A stretch of 43,144 nt of DNA from Actinomycetes bacterium. GTDB taxonomy: Bacteria > Actinomycetota > Thermoleophilia > BMS3ABIN01. Position numbers and translations under genes: made by a program. The first letter of the stretch is position 1. The number at the start of each line of letters is the position of its first letter. This document shows positions 1 through 8,412 of this stretch, one piece after another. Location: the NCBI GenBank assembly GCA_024275795.1, contig JAJRYJ010000001.1, forward strand, positions 1 through 43,144. The letters run 5' to 3'. The notes beneath the pieces were generated by a model that saw only the letters and a program-made list of their open reading frames with translations, was not told the DNA's origin and searched no databases.

Positions 1-1314
1 CCCCACGTGCCCGAGATCCTGGCGACCGCCGGTGGGTCGCTGTTCGTCGGGCTGTCGGTGATGACCGGCTACCAGATCAGGGACGCGGTGATGATCTCGC
101 GGGCGCTCAAGCTCACCTATCCGGACCTGCCGGTGGTCTGGGGCGGCTACCATGCCAGCATGCTGCCGGCTGAGACTCTGGCGGAGGATTATGTCGATAT
201 CGTCGTCCGCGGCCAAGGGCAGATCGCCGTGGTCGAACTGGCGAAACGGCTGGCCGAGGGCGCCTCCCTGGAGGGCCTTCCCGGAGTCTGCTTCGAGCAG
301 GACGGCGAAGCGGTGATCGCCGAACACCCCAAGCTGGTGGACCTGGACCAGTTCCCACCGACGCCTTACGATATCATCGACACGGAAAAGTACATGGTCG
401 ATGACGTCGGCACGCGCACGATGAAGTATTTTTCGTCCCAGGGTTGCCCGTTCGGCTGCGGTTTCTGCGCCGAGACCTCCATGTACGGCCGCGGCTGGGC
501 CGGTTTCTCCGCCGAGCGGGTGCTGGACGACCTGGAGCGGCTGGTGAAAGATTACGGGGTCAACGCCATCGACTTCGCCGACACCAATTTCTTCGTCAAG
601 CGCCGGCGCGTGCGCAAGATCTGCAGGGGCATCATCGAGCGGGGGCTGGATATCACGTGGGCGGCTGATGTCAGGACCAAGCAGTTCATCGACTTCCCCG
701 ATGACCTCAGGCAGCTGATTTACGATGCGGGCTGCAGGCGCCTGCTGCTGGGCGCCGAATCCGGCTCCCAGGAGGCGCTGGAACATATCGGCAAGAAGAC
801 CACCGTCGAAGATACGCTCAAGGTGGCGCGCCTCTGCAACCAGCTGGGGATAATCGCCCGTTTCACGACCATGTTCGGTTTCCCGGGCGAGCCGCAGAAG
901 GACATCGAAGCGACGCTGCGGATGATCGAGAGCATCAAGGCGGTAAACGAGGATTTCGAGGTACATGGGTTCTTCTTCGCTCCCTACCCGGGAGCGCCCA
1001 TGTACAGGGAGGCCGTCAGGCTCGGTTTCGAACCGCCCCGGCGCACGGAGGACTGGGCCGACTTCGACCTCACGGAGCTCCACACCCCCTGGGTCGACCC
1101 GGCATATAAGGAGAAGGTAGACATGGTGATAGATTTTTACATGCCCTTTGCATCCCCGGGGCCGGAACTGAGGCAGAAGATGGCCGCGGGGGGTCCGAGG
1201 GCGGCGGCGTACCGCACCATGCACAAACTCGCCTCCTGGCGCGTCGGCAAGCGCAACTTCGATTTCCCGCTGGAGTGGCGGCTGAAGAAGCTGCGGTCGG
1301 GGAGGCGGCCGTGA
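1..1314 (+). CDS. Cobalamin-domain radical SAM protein (5' end outside window)
   Basis: The reading frame is open to the first base, so the gene begins upstream of the window; a GTG at base 7 is the first possible internal start but would cut into the cobalamin-binding domain. The visible part holds the end of a B12-binding Rossmann domain (GYQI and VVWGGYH segments shared with the two paralogues downstream), then the radical SAM cluster motif C-x3-C-x2-C encoded at 445-468, then a TIM-barrel core and a short basic C-terminal tail. This architecture is that of class B radical SAM enzymes, which include C- and P-methylases and ring-forming enzymes. No DxHxxG cobalamin-ligand motif is visible, so any cobalamin would be bound without a His ligand. 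The gene ends in a TGATG overlap with the methyltransferase that follows. The substrate cannot be read from the sequence; the polysaccharide context suggests a sugar or lipid carrier. Confidence 0.85.
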   Translation, partial: PHVPEILATAGGSLFVGLSVMTGYQIRDAVMISRALKLTYPDLPVVWGGYHASMLPAETLAEDYVDIVVRGQGQIAVVELAKRLAEGASLEGLPGVCFEQDGEAVIAEHPKLVDLDQFPPTPYDIIDTEKYMVDDVGTRTMKYFSSQGCPFGCGFCAETSMYGRGWAGFSAERVLDDLERLVKDYGVNAIDFADTNFFVKRRRVRKICRGIIERGLDITWAADVRTKQFIDFPDDLRQLIYDAGCRRLLLGAESGSQEALEHIGKKTTVEDTLKVARLCNQLGIIARFTTMFGFPGEPQKDIEATLRMIESIKAVNEDFEVHGFFFAPYPGAPMYREAVRLGFEPPRRTEDWADFDLTELHTPWVDPAYKEKVDMVIDFYMPFASPGPELRQKMAAGGPRAAAYRTMHKLASWRVGKRNFDFPLEWRLKKLRSGRRP

Positions 1315-2267
1315 TGACTGCGGAGAAGGGGATATCCATCGATACCGGCGGGGGGCAGAAGGACGCTCAGCCGCGGGTATGCGCCGTCTGCGGCATCAGC
1401 AGCAACGAGGCCAGGTGGCACGTGAGTGACGCGCTGCTGCATACGGCCGGCACTTTCGATATCGTCAGCTGTACCGGCTGCGGCACCCTCCGGGTGGAGC
1501 CGCTGCCGCCTTTCAGCGCCAGGAGGGAATCCTTCACCGATGAATATCCCCTCTTCGATTGGGCTCTTGGCCGCAAGCAGGCAGTGACTGACGAGCGTAT
1601 AGCCCGCTTCGCGCCGCAGATAGCAGAGATTAACCGGCGCCGGCATCCCGGCAGGCTGCTGGACGTGGGCGCCGGCGACGGCTACTTCATGCTGGGAATG
1701 CAGACCCGTGGCTGGGAGGTCAGGGGCATCGAGCTCAACGAGGCTGTGGCGGCTTACGCCCGGGAGCAGCTGGGGCTGGACATGACAGCGGGAGCCGAGC
1801 ATGAGGTGGACTGGCAGGGACCCTATGACTGCATCACGCTTTTCGGGGTGCTTGAAGACGTGGACGACCCCAACGCCTGCCTGGCGCGCTGCCGCGAGAA
1901 CCTTGCTGACGGCGGTCTGCTTGTGGTCCAGACCCATAACATCGCTTCCTGGGAGGCGCGCTGGTTCGGGCCGGACTGGTTCAATATCGAGGCTCCCCGG
2001 CACGTCTGGCATTTCTCGCCGCCGACGCTGGAGCGCCTGCTTAAGAACAACGGCTTCCGCCAGGATGACCTGCTGCACTACGGCGCCGCTTTCGTCACCG
2101 AGCGCAGCATCGAGAACCGGCGCCGCAGGCCCTTCCCGTCTTCCACGCTGGACCGGATGCTGCGCAAGGCCGTGGTGGCGCCGGCGGCGAAGCTGGCGCC
2201 GCGCCTGGGCCAGGGAATCATGATCGAGGCCTATTGCAGCAAGCAGGAAGGTGGGGGACAGGCTTGA
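1314..2267 (+). CDS. Zinc-ribbon SAM-dependent methyltransferase
   Basis: The predicted 317-residue protein starts with two CxxC pairs (Cys23/26 and Cys53/56) that form a zinc ribbon, followed by a class I methyltransferase fold with the glycine-rich SAM motif LLDVGAGDG at about residues 114-122. The ATG at 1314 overlaps the upstream stop and has a GGGGAGG box ahead of it; GTG at 1311 is an equally possible start, while the upstream ATG at 1275 lies deep in the preceding gene. The C-terminal half contains the segment EARWFGPDWFNIEAPRH, also seen in altered form in the second methyltransferase of this cluster, so the two are paralogues. It is sandwiched between radical SAM genes in one transcription unit. 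Members of this family often methylate sugars or small metabolites; the substrate here is unknown. Confidence 0.85.
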   Translation: MTAEKGISIDTGGGQKDAQPRVCAVCGISSNEARWHVSDALLHTAGTFDIVSCTGCGTLRVEPLPPFSARRESFTDEYPLFDWALGRKQAVTDERIARFAPQIAEINRRRHPGRLLDVGAGDGYFMLGMQTRGWEVRGIELNEAVAAYAREQLGLDMTAGAEHEVDWQGPYDCITLFGVLEDVDDPNACLARCRENLADGGLLVVQTHNIASWEARWFGPDWFNIEAPRHVWHFSPPTLERLLKNNGFRQDDLLHYGAAFVTERSIENRRRRPFPSSTLDRMLRKAVVAPAAKLAPRLGQGIMIEAYCSKQEGGGQA

Positions 2268-3724
2268 GGTTCGTATTCTTCTTCCCCCTGACAAACAGGG
2301 ACAACAAGCATAAAGTGAGCCCGCCCCTGAGCCTGCTGGCCTGCGCGGCGCCGCTGCTTCAGCGGGGCATCGAGGTGGACGTAATCGACGCCCGCGTCAC
2401 CCCTGATTATCGGCGGGCGGTTCTCTCGGCCATGGAGGACGCGGACCTGCTGGGAGTGAGCTCCATGACCGGTTACCAGATTGCCGACGGTCTGGAGATC
2501 TCCGCCGCCGTCAGGGAGCGTTTCCCCGATAAACTGGTGGTCTGGGGCGGCTATCATCCATCGCTGCTGGCCGAGCAGACGGTAGCTGATGCGCGCATCG
2601 ACGCCGTCGTCCGCGGTCAGGGCGAGGGCGCCTGCCTGGAGCTGGCCGAGCACCTTGAGGGGAAGCGCCCACTTGAAGATATCGCCGGGCTTTCCTGGAA
2701 GCGTGACGGGGAGATAATCCATAATCCGGAGCGGCGTGTGGCCGACATCAACGACTTTCCCGCCATGCCCTATCACCTGATAGATGTCGAGAGCTACGTG
2801 GATTTCAACCGGAGAGAGCATGGTGACCGCAGGCGGGCCGTCAATTACGTTTCCAGTTTCGGCTGCCCCCATGCCTGCGGCTTCTGTTCCAACCCGGAGG
2901 CTTATGGGCGCAAGTGGAAGGGCCTGAAGGCCGATCGGGTCGTGGAAGAGGTGACGGGCCTGGTCAGCAAATACGACCTTGACCGGGTCTATTTCGATGA
3001 TAACAACTTTTTCGCCTCCAAGCGACGCGTGCGTGAGATCTGCCGCGGGTTCCTGGAATCCGGCAGGTCCTTCGAGTGGTTCGCCACCATCCGGCCCAGC
3101 CAGGTTATGGCCTTCGATGACGAGGATATCGACCTGATACGCCGCAGCGGCTGCACCAAGTTCATGATGGGCGCCGAGTCGGGGGACGACGCGATGCTCC
3201 AGCTGATCAACAAGGGCAACGAGGCCGCCGATGTGCTCGACGCCACGCGGCGTTGCCGCAATCATGACATCCAGCCCTCCTTCGTCTTCATCTTCGGCTT
3301 CCCCACCGAGAGCTGGGCGCAGATGCAGACGACCCTGGATTTCATGAAGCAGCTCAAGGAGATCTACGCCGATACGCGCACGACGACCCTGTTCTTCACG
3401 CCCTATCCCGGCACGGCGCTGACCAGACTCGGGCTGGAGCAGGGCTACCACCTGCCCGGTTCCCTGGAGGACTGGGCTGTTTATGACGCCCGTTCTGTGA
3501 AGACCCCCTGGATCAGCGACAGCCAGAAGAAGAAGGTGAAGCAGATAGCCGACTTCTACCTGCCCTGGGCGTATCCGAACCAGCTGGCGCGGGAAAAGGT
3601 GGCCTGCAGCCGCGTGAAGCCGTTCTACCGGCTTTTCACCCTTGCCTGCCGCGCCCGTGCCGGCAGCGGCGTCTACGCGTTGCCATGGGAGTGGCACCTG
3701 GCGCGGCGGTTGAAGCTGACATGA
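2264..3724 (+). CDS. Cobalamin-domain radical SAM protein, paralogue 2
   Basis: I place the start at TTG 2264, which overlaps the preceding stop codon (TTGA) and follows the purine-rich AGGTGGGGG; a TTG at 2234 would add ten residues with no matching site. The 486-residue product begins with a B12-binding-like domain (LRFVFFFPLTN, then GYQI and VVWGGYHPS), carries the C-x3-C-x2-C cluster motif encoded near 2864-2887, and ends in a basic tail with the pattern LPWEWHLARRLK that recurs in the other two copies. Conserved blocks such as a D-x-NFF-x3-RRVR stretch show that it arose by duplication together with the genes ending at 1314 and 5378. No DxHxxG motif is visible. It probably uses a 5'-deoxyadenosyl radical, perhaps with methylcobalamin, on a substrate of the glycan pathway encoded around it. 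Confidence 0.85.
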   Translation: MRFVFFFPLTNRDNKHKVSPPLSLLACAAPLLQRGIEVDVIDARVTPDYRRAVLSAMEDADLLGVSSMTGYQIADGLEISAAVRERFPDKLVVWGGYHPSLLAEQTVADARIDAVVRGQGEGACLELAEHLEGKRPLEDIAGLSWKRDGEIIHNPERRVADINDFPAMPYHLIDVESYVDFNRREHGDRRRAVNYVSSFGCPHACGFCSNPEAYGRKWKGLKADRVVEEVTGLVSKYDLDRVYFDDNNFFASKRRVREICRGFLESGRSFEWFATIRPSQVMAFDDEDIDLIRRSGCTKFMMGAESGDDAMLQLINKGNEAADVLDATRRCRNHDIQPSFVFIFGFPTESWAQMQTTLDFMKQLKEIYADTRTTTLFFTPYPGTALTRLGLEQGYHLPGSLEDWAVYDARSVKTPWISDSQKKKVKQIADFYLPWAYPNQLAREKVACSRVKPFYRLFTLACRARAGSGVYALPWEWHLARRLKLT

Positions 3725-3754
3725 CCGGCCCCGGCAGGAGTGCGCGACGGCCCG

Positions 3755-3776
3755 CGAGGCGATGCCGGTCGCCTCG
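3755..3776. other. GC-rich hairpin between radical SAM genes
   Basis: CGAGGCGA (3755-3762) and TCGCCTCG (3769-3776) form a perfect 8-bp stem with a six-base loop in the 121-bp gap between two radical SAM paralogues. No T-run follows, so it may be a weak terminator, a processing site or a pause site. Confidence 0.4.
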
Positions 3777-3813
3777 GCGGCGCGCCCATTAGCGATTGGC
3801 GGCTGCGAATGAC

Positions 3814-3819
3814 TATAAT
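3814..3819 (+). promoter_or_regulatory. Possible -10 box of an internal promoter
   Basis: A perfect TATAAT lies 26 bases before the ATG at 3846, in the only sizeable gap of the radical SAM cluster and after the hairpin at 3755-3776. No convincing -35 box at a normal distance was found, so the call is tentative. It would let the downstream genes be transcribed independently. Confidence 0.35.
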
Positions 3820-3845
3820 TATCTGGAGATGATTGCGGACATCAA

Positions 3846-5378
3846 ATGACAGCCAAGAGCAGACAGACCGATTACGACCGCCGCGGCAGGAAGAAGGTGG
3901 TCCTGTTTTTCCCCACTCCGGCCTATGGGCATTACCGCATCGAGCTGGGGCTGGCTCTGGCGGTGATCGCCGCCCCCCTTGAGCAGGACTACGACCTGCA
4001 CCTGATCGACGAGCGTGTGACTCCCGACTATGAGAATGAAGTGCTCAGGCACCTGGACGACGCCGTCTGTGTCGGCATCAGTTCCATCACCGGCTACCAG
4101 ATAAAGCGAGGCATCGCCATGGCGCGCAAGGTGCGCCGGCGGGCGCCGGACGTGCCCATCGTCTGGGGCGGCTACCACCCGTCGCTCTTTCCCGAGCAGA
4201 CCTGTGAGTCTGATGCCTGTGACATCGTCTGCGTCGGACAGGGTGACGTCACCTTCAAGGAGATCGTCGCGAGCCTGAGCGCCGGCAAGGCGCCGGCGGA
4301 CGTCAAGGGTTGCGCCTACTGGACTGAAGAGAAGATAGTGGTCAACGAGCCGCGGGAGCTGGTCAACATCAACGACGTGCTGCCGGCGCCCTACCACCTG
4401 CTGGACGTCAACCGTGCCATCGAGCTCAACCAGCGCGAGAACCATGAGAGCAAGCGCACCACCGAGTTCCACTCCAGCCAGGGCTGCCCCGGCAAATGCG
4501 GCTACTGCGCCGATGCCCAGCTGTTCAAGCGCCACTGGACCGGCCTGGACGCGGAGCGCGTGGTCGAGGAAGTCGCGTCGCTGGTCAAGACCTACGACCT
4601 GGACCAGGTGAACTTCAGCGACGCCAACTTCTTCGCCAACCAGCGGCGGGTCAAGGCGATTTGCGAAGGGTTGATCGAGCGGAAGCTGAACATCACCTGG
4701 GTGGCGTCGGCACGGCCTGATACCTTCCACCGCTACAAGCCCGAGGTGCTGGAGCTGATCCGCGAGAGCGGCTGCAAGCGCATCATCGTCGGCGCCGAGT
4801 CGGCGGCGGAACCGGTACTGGAACTGATCTCCAAGGGGGCCACGGCGGAGGACCACCTGAAGAGCGCCCGCGTCTGCCGCGATTACGGCATCGGCGCCAC
4901 CTTCACCTTCATTACCGGTTTCCCGCACGCGCCGGGGACGCCGCCCCAGGAGACCACCCAGGACCTGCTCAATTTCATCGAGAGACTCAAGCAGATTCAT
5001 CCTGACATCAGGACCAAGATATTCGTCTTTACGCCTTACCCGGGGACGCCGCTTTATGACCTGGCGGTCGAGTACGGCATGCACGAGCCCCGGTCTCTGG
5101 AGGAGTGGGCCGATTACAACCCGGCCACCATGAAAGTGAGCCAGTGGGTAAAACCGGGTGAGCGCGCCATGATCGAGAAGGTGAACGGTTTCTATCTGCC
5201 GTTTGCCTATCCCGACAGCGGCATGCGCGAGAAGCTGGCCCACGGCAGCAAGAAATGGCCCTACAAGCTGATGCACGGGCTGGCGAAGGCGCGGACCAAG
5301 TCCGGTTTCTACTCCCTGCCGGTGGAATGGATGCTGTTCAAGAAGCTGAAGAAGGAGACTTTCGAGCCAATCGCCTGA
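3846..5378 (+). CDS. Cobalamin-domain radical SAM protein, paralogue 3
   Basis: The 510-residue protein has a basic leader, a B12-binding-like Rossmann domain (about residues 17-150, with the GISSITGYQIKRG and IVWGGYHPS segments), the radical SAM motif C-x3-C-x2-C in GCPGKCGYC near residue 215, a barrel core with D-x-NFF and GAES blocks, and a basic C-terminal tail. It is the only complete copy with a clear ATG, although the Shine-Dalgarno match is poor. It is the third tandem copy of the family and is followed by the SPASM radical SAM gene. Known relatives include methylases and cyclases of lipids, tetrapyrroles and antibiotics. The surrounding polymerase and rhamnose genes suggest action on a glycan or its lipid carrier, but nothing in the protein fixes the substrate. 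Confidence 0.85.
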   Translation: MTAKSRQTDYDRRGRKKVVLFFPTPAYGHYRIELGLALAVIAAPLEQDYDLHLIDERVTPDYENEVLRHLDDAVCVGISSITGYQIKRGIAMARKVRRRAPDVPIVWGGYHPSLFPEQTCESDACDIVCVGQGDVTFKEIVASLSAGKAPADVKGCAYWTEEKIVVNEPRELVNINDVLPAPYHLLDVNRAIELNQRENHESKRTTEFHSSQGCPGKCGYCADAQLFKRHWTGLDAERVVEEVASLVKTYDLDQVNFSDANFFANQRRVKAICEGLIERKLNITWVASARPDTFHRYKPEVLELIRESGCKRIIVGAESAAEPVLELISKGATAEDHLKSARVCRDYGIGATFTFITGFPHAPGTPPQETTQDLLNFIERLKQIHPDIRTKIFVFTPYPGTPLYDLAVEYGMHEPRSLEEWADYNPATMKVSQWVKPGERAMIEKVNGFYLPFAYPDSGMREKLAHGSKKWPYKLMHGLAKARTKSGFYSLPVEWMLFKKLKKETFEPIA

Positions 5379-5424
5379 TGCCCATGGGGCGAGGGCGCAA
5401 ACGGACGGACCTGGTGATCCACAC

Positions 5425-6378
5425 ATGTCATTGAAATCAAAAGCCAAAGGGCTGGTCAAGAACAAGGTGATGCGGCCGGAGGAGATCGTCACCGATTTCC
5501 CATCGCGCATCAATATCGAGCCAACCAACAAGTGCAACCTGCGCTGCTCCATGTGTCCCCGCAAGGACCAGACGCGCGCCGAGGGCGAGATCGACGCCGC
5601 CCTGGTGAGCAAGCTGGCGGACGAGATATCGCGTCATGCGCCGGCGGAGGTGCGGCTGCACAAGGACGGCGAGCCGTTGCTGGCGCCGCACATCTTCGAC
5701 TTCATCGAGGACATCAAGATCAGGGCGCCCAGCACGCTGCTCAACATGGACACCAATGCGCTGAAGCTGGATGAGGAGAAGGCGGAGAAGCTGCTGGACT
5801 CGCGGCTGGACGTGTTGCTGTTCAGCGTCAACGCTGCCACCGCGGATACTTACAAGAAGGTGAGGGGCTCCAGCAAGTACGATCAGGTGATAGCTAACAT
5901 CGAGCGCTTCCTGGAGCTGCGCGCCGAGCGCGGTTATGTCTGGCCCGGGATCAAGGTGCAGCTGATAGTGATGACCGATACCCGCAACGAGATCGGCCTC
6001 TTCAAGGAGCAGTGGGGCGACAAGGAAGTGGACGTGCTGCTGATACCGGCCATCAACTGGGGCGGTCACCGCCCGGAGGTGGGCAGCCTGATGGAGTTGC
6101 CGTTGCGCCGCTATCCCTGCACTTTCCTGTTCAACTCTTTCTCCATCAACTGGGACGGCAAGGTGAGCTTCTGCAACGTCGACTTCGACCACATGGGCAT
6201 CATCGGCGACGTCAACCAGCAGAGCATCGAGGAGGTCTGGAAGAGCCCGGAGTTCGAGAGCTACCGCATGCTGCACAAGCAGGGCCGCTGGGACGAGATA
6301 GATCTCTGCCGCGACTGCAATTACTGGGCCTATACGCGCAACATCTGGTACCCGAAGCCGGGCGGAGGCTGGATGTGA
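5425..6378 (+). CDS. Radical SAM/SPASM domain protein
   Basis: This 317-residue protein carries the canonical radical SAM motif at Cys37, Cys41 and Cys44 (NKCNLRCSMC), a compact barrel, and a C-terminal SPASM-like region with further Cys residues in the CTFLF, FCNVDFD and CRDCNYW segments that would hold auxiliary iron-sulfur clusters. SPASM enzymes mature peptides or activate enzymes, and some dehydrogenate or epimerise sugars. It has no cobalamin domain, unlike its three upstream neighbours. The start is ATG 5425; the stop at 6378 overlaps the GTG start of the second methyltransferase, so the two are probably translated together. The substrate is unknown; oxidation or epimerisation of a sugar is one guess consistent with the locus. 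Confidence 0.85.
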   Translation: MSLKSKAKGLVKNKVMRPEEIVTDFPSRINIEPTNKCNLRCSMCPRKDQTRAEGEIDAALVSKLADEISRHAPAEVRLHKDGEPLLAPHIFDFIEDIKIRAPSTLLNMDTNALKLDEEKAEKLLDSRLDVLLFSVNAATADTYKKVRGSSKYDQVIANIERFLELRAERGYVWPGIKVQLIVMTDTRNEIGLFKEQWGDKEVDVLLIPAINWGGHRPEVGSLMELPLRRYPCTFLFNSFSINWDGKVSFCNVDFDHMGIIGDVNQQSIEEVWKSPEFESYRMLHKQGRWDEIDLCRDCNYWAYTRNIWYPKPGGGWM

Positions 6379-7352
6379 GCCGCCCGGTGAACTGCGCTGT
6401 CTGCGGCGGCCGCCATCACGAGCTGATGTTCATCGGCCGCGACCGCCTCTTCGGTATCGAGGGAGAGTTCCCCGTGGTGCGCTGTCAGAATTGCGGCCTG
6501 GTATTCATCAACCCGAGGCCGGAACTGGAGGAGCTGGCGGCCTACTATCCCCAGGAAGATTACGACCTTTACAACAAGGCCGCGGGCCTCAAGGACCGCA
6601 GCATGGACGAGCTGGAGCGGCTGCTGTGGCCCCGCCGGGCCTTGATAGAGAAATATCGTCAGCCCGGAAGGCTGCTGGACGTGGGCTTCGGCGACGGCTC
6701 CTGGCTCTACTACATGCGCGAATCGGGCTGGGATGTGGCCGGCGTCGATTTCAACGAGAAGATGGTGGAGCTGGTGGGCGGGGAGCTGGGCATCGACGCC
6801 CGCGCCGGCCAGCTGGAGGATGCCGGCTTCGATGACGACAGCTTCGACGTGGTGACCCTCTGGGGTGTGCTGGAGCACGTTCAGGACCCCGCGGGCACCA
6901 TTGCCGAGATCGACCGCATCACCGGCGAGGGGGCGTTGCTGGTGGCCTATACCCAGAACGCCGCTTCTCTGGAGGCGCGGTTCCTTGATGAAGATTGGTT
7001 CATCTACGAGATACCGAGGCACCTGTTCAGCTTCACGCCGGACAACCTGGCGCGCCTGCTGTCAGCCGGCGGGTTCTGTGTCTCGGAGACGCAGTTCGAG
7101 TCACCCCTCTATTATTGCCAGATGAACTGGCAGTATCTCAAGCAGCGGCGTCTGGGCATGGATGGCGATGTGGTGCATCGTCCGTCCCTGCTGGACAGGG
7201 CGATAGTCAAGGCGATGGACAATTACCGGCGTGCGCTTACCGGCAGGTCCTGGTCAGCAGCCATGACCGCCTACGCGGTCAAGCGGCTGCCGGCACGACA
7301 GGGCGCGGGCGGCGCCGAAGGCGACGGAGCGGAGGCACAGGATGCAGGTTAA
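6375..7352 (+). CDS. Zinc-ribbon SAM-dependent methyltransferase, second copy
   Basis: I choose GTG 6375, which overlaps the upstream TGA and has GGAGG at 6364-6368; the frame is open much further upstream but there it is only a shadow of the SPASM gene. The 325-residue product starts with a zinc ribbon (Cys7/10 and Cys37/40), followed by a Rossmann methyltransferase domain with LLDVGFGDG at about residue 100 and an acidic post-motif block. The segment LEARFLDEDWFIYEIPRH corresponds to a similar stretch in the protein encoded at 1314-2267, so the two are paralogues that probably act on related substrates. The C-terminal tail is low in complexity (Gly, Ala, Glu) and overlaps the next gene by 11 bases. 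Confidence 0.85.
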   Translation: MSRPVNCAVCGGRHHELMFIGRDRLFGIEGEFPVVRCQNCGLVFINPRPELEELAAYYPQEDYDLYNKAAGLKDRSMDELERLLWPRRALIEKYRQPGRLLDVGFGDGSWLYYMRESGWDVAGVDFNEKMVELVGGELGIDARAGQLEDAGFDDDSFDVVTLWGVLEHVQDPAGTIAEIDRITGEGALLVAYTQNAASLEARFLDEDWFIYEIPRHLFSFTPDNLARLLSAGGFCVSETQFESPLYYCQMNWQYLKQRRLGMDGDVVHRPSLLDRAIVKAMDNYRRALTGRSWSAAMTAYAVKRLPARQGAGGAEGDGAEAQDAG

Positions 7353-8400
7353 CAAGCTGGGCGACACGGGACTGGAGGCGTCGCGCCTGGGTCTGGGCGG
7401 CATACCCTTTCAGTATATAACCCAGAAGGAAACGGACGAGATAATCGGCGCGGCGCGGGAGCGCGGCGTCAACCTCTTCTATACGTCGCGCATGTACCGC
7501 GACAGCGAGAACAAGATCGGCCTGGCGGTCAAGGGCGAGCGCGACCAGGTGATCCTCGGCACCAGCACCCACAAGCGCAAGAAGACGGAGGCGCTCAAGG
7601 AGATTCGCGACAGCCTCGCCAACTTCGGCAGCGACTACATCGACATCTATTCCCTGCACAACGTGCTGACCCTGGGAGTGCTTAGGGAGATAATGAGTCC
7701 GGGCGGCGCCTACAGCGCCCTGGACGAGATGCGCAACGCCGGCTACGTAAAACAGGTGGGCATCAGCGCCCACCAGCCTGAGACGATTCTCAGGGCCCTG
7801 GAGGAGGCGGCCTTCGACGTGGTGGAGTTCCCGCTCAACATGGTGGATCGCGAGGCCGCCGACGGCCTGATGCAGGAGCTGCAGGCGCGGGGCATCGGCT
7901 TCGTCTCCATCAAACCGATGATGTTCGGTTACGCCACGGCGGCAAGCCCGGCCCTGCGCTATGTCTTCAGCAGGAAGCCGGACGCCACCATCGTCGGCGT
8001 CTACAACATGGATGAGCTCAACGAGAACCTTGACGTGGAAGCCGGGGGCGGCGATATCTCTGAGGAAGAGATGCTGGCGGCCATCGCCGAGTCGGAGCGC
8101 AAGTGCTTCAAGGTCTTCTGCCGCCGCTGCGAGACCTGCGTCGAGTGTCCTCAGGGCATCGACATCCGCACGGTGCTGCGCTGGTACGAATATTTCGACC
8201 GCTACCATTCCTGGGACTGGGCCCGGGAGCGCTACAGCGGCCTCCGGCCAAACCTGGAGGCCTGCGACAACTGCGGCGTCTGCGAGCGTGAATGCCCGCA
8301 CCACCTGCCCATCAAACGCGAGTTCGCCAGGGCGAAGGTGGACCTGCTGCCTCGGCGCAGCGCCAAACGCCTGCTTCAGAAGAAGCTCCTGGGGAGATAG
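7342..8400 (+). CDS. Aldo/keto-reductase-like protein with C-terminal dicluster ferredoxin domain
   Basis: The N-terminal ~260 residues have the aldo/keto reductase TIM-barrel pattern (LGDTGLEASRLGLGG at the start, DYIDIYSLH near 98-106). The C-terminal ~90 residues carry two Cys-rich motifs, CRRCETCVECP and CDNCGVCERECP, that would bind two 4Fe-4S clusters. The catalytic tetrad looks broken: Tyr52 and His106 are kept, but the usual Asp is Tyr47 and the usual Lys is Ser75. It may therefore not reduce carbonyls with NADPH; it could pass electrons to the radical SAM enzymes next to it or have a new activity. The ATG at 7342 follows GCGGAGG and overlaps the preceding gene by 11 bases, so it belongs to the same operon. 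Confidence 0.85.
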   Translation: MQVNKLGDTGLEASRLGLGGIPFQYITQKETDEIIGAARERGVNLFYTSRMYRDSENKIGLAVKGERDQVILGTSTHKRKKTEALKEIRDSLANFGSDYIDIYSLHNVLTLGVLREIMSPGGAYSALDEMRNAGYVKQVGISAHQPETILRALEEAAFDVVEFPLNMVDREAADGLMQELQARGIGFVSIKPMMFGYATAASPALRYVFSRKPDATIVGVYNMDELNENLDVEAGGGDISEEEMLAAIAESERKCFKVFCRRCETCVECPQGIDIRTVLRWYEYFDRYHSWDWARERYSGLRPNLEACDNCGVCERECPHHLPIKREFARAKVDLLPRRSAKRLLQKKLLGR

Positions 8401-8412
8401 GGGAGCACCGCG

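Noticed and set aside
3819..5612. Very long minus-strand open frame opposite a radical SAM gene
   Set aside because: Long antisense frames arise from GC-rich codon use; it has no family features and overlaps a well-supported gene. The same holds for other long antisense frames, for example at 1137-2294, 2231-3697 and 36600-38222.
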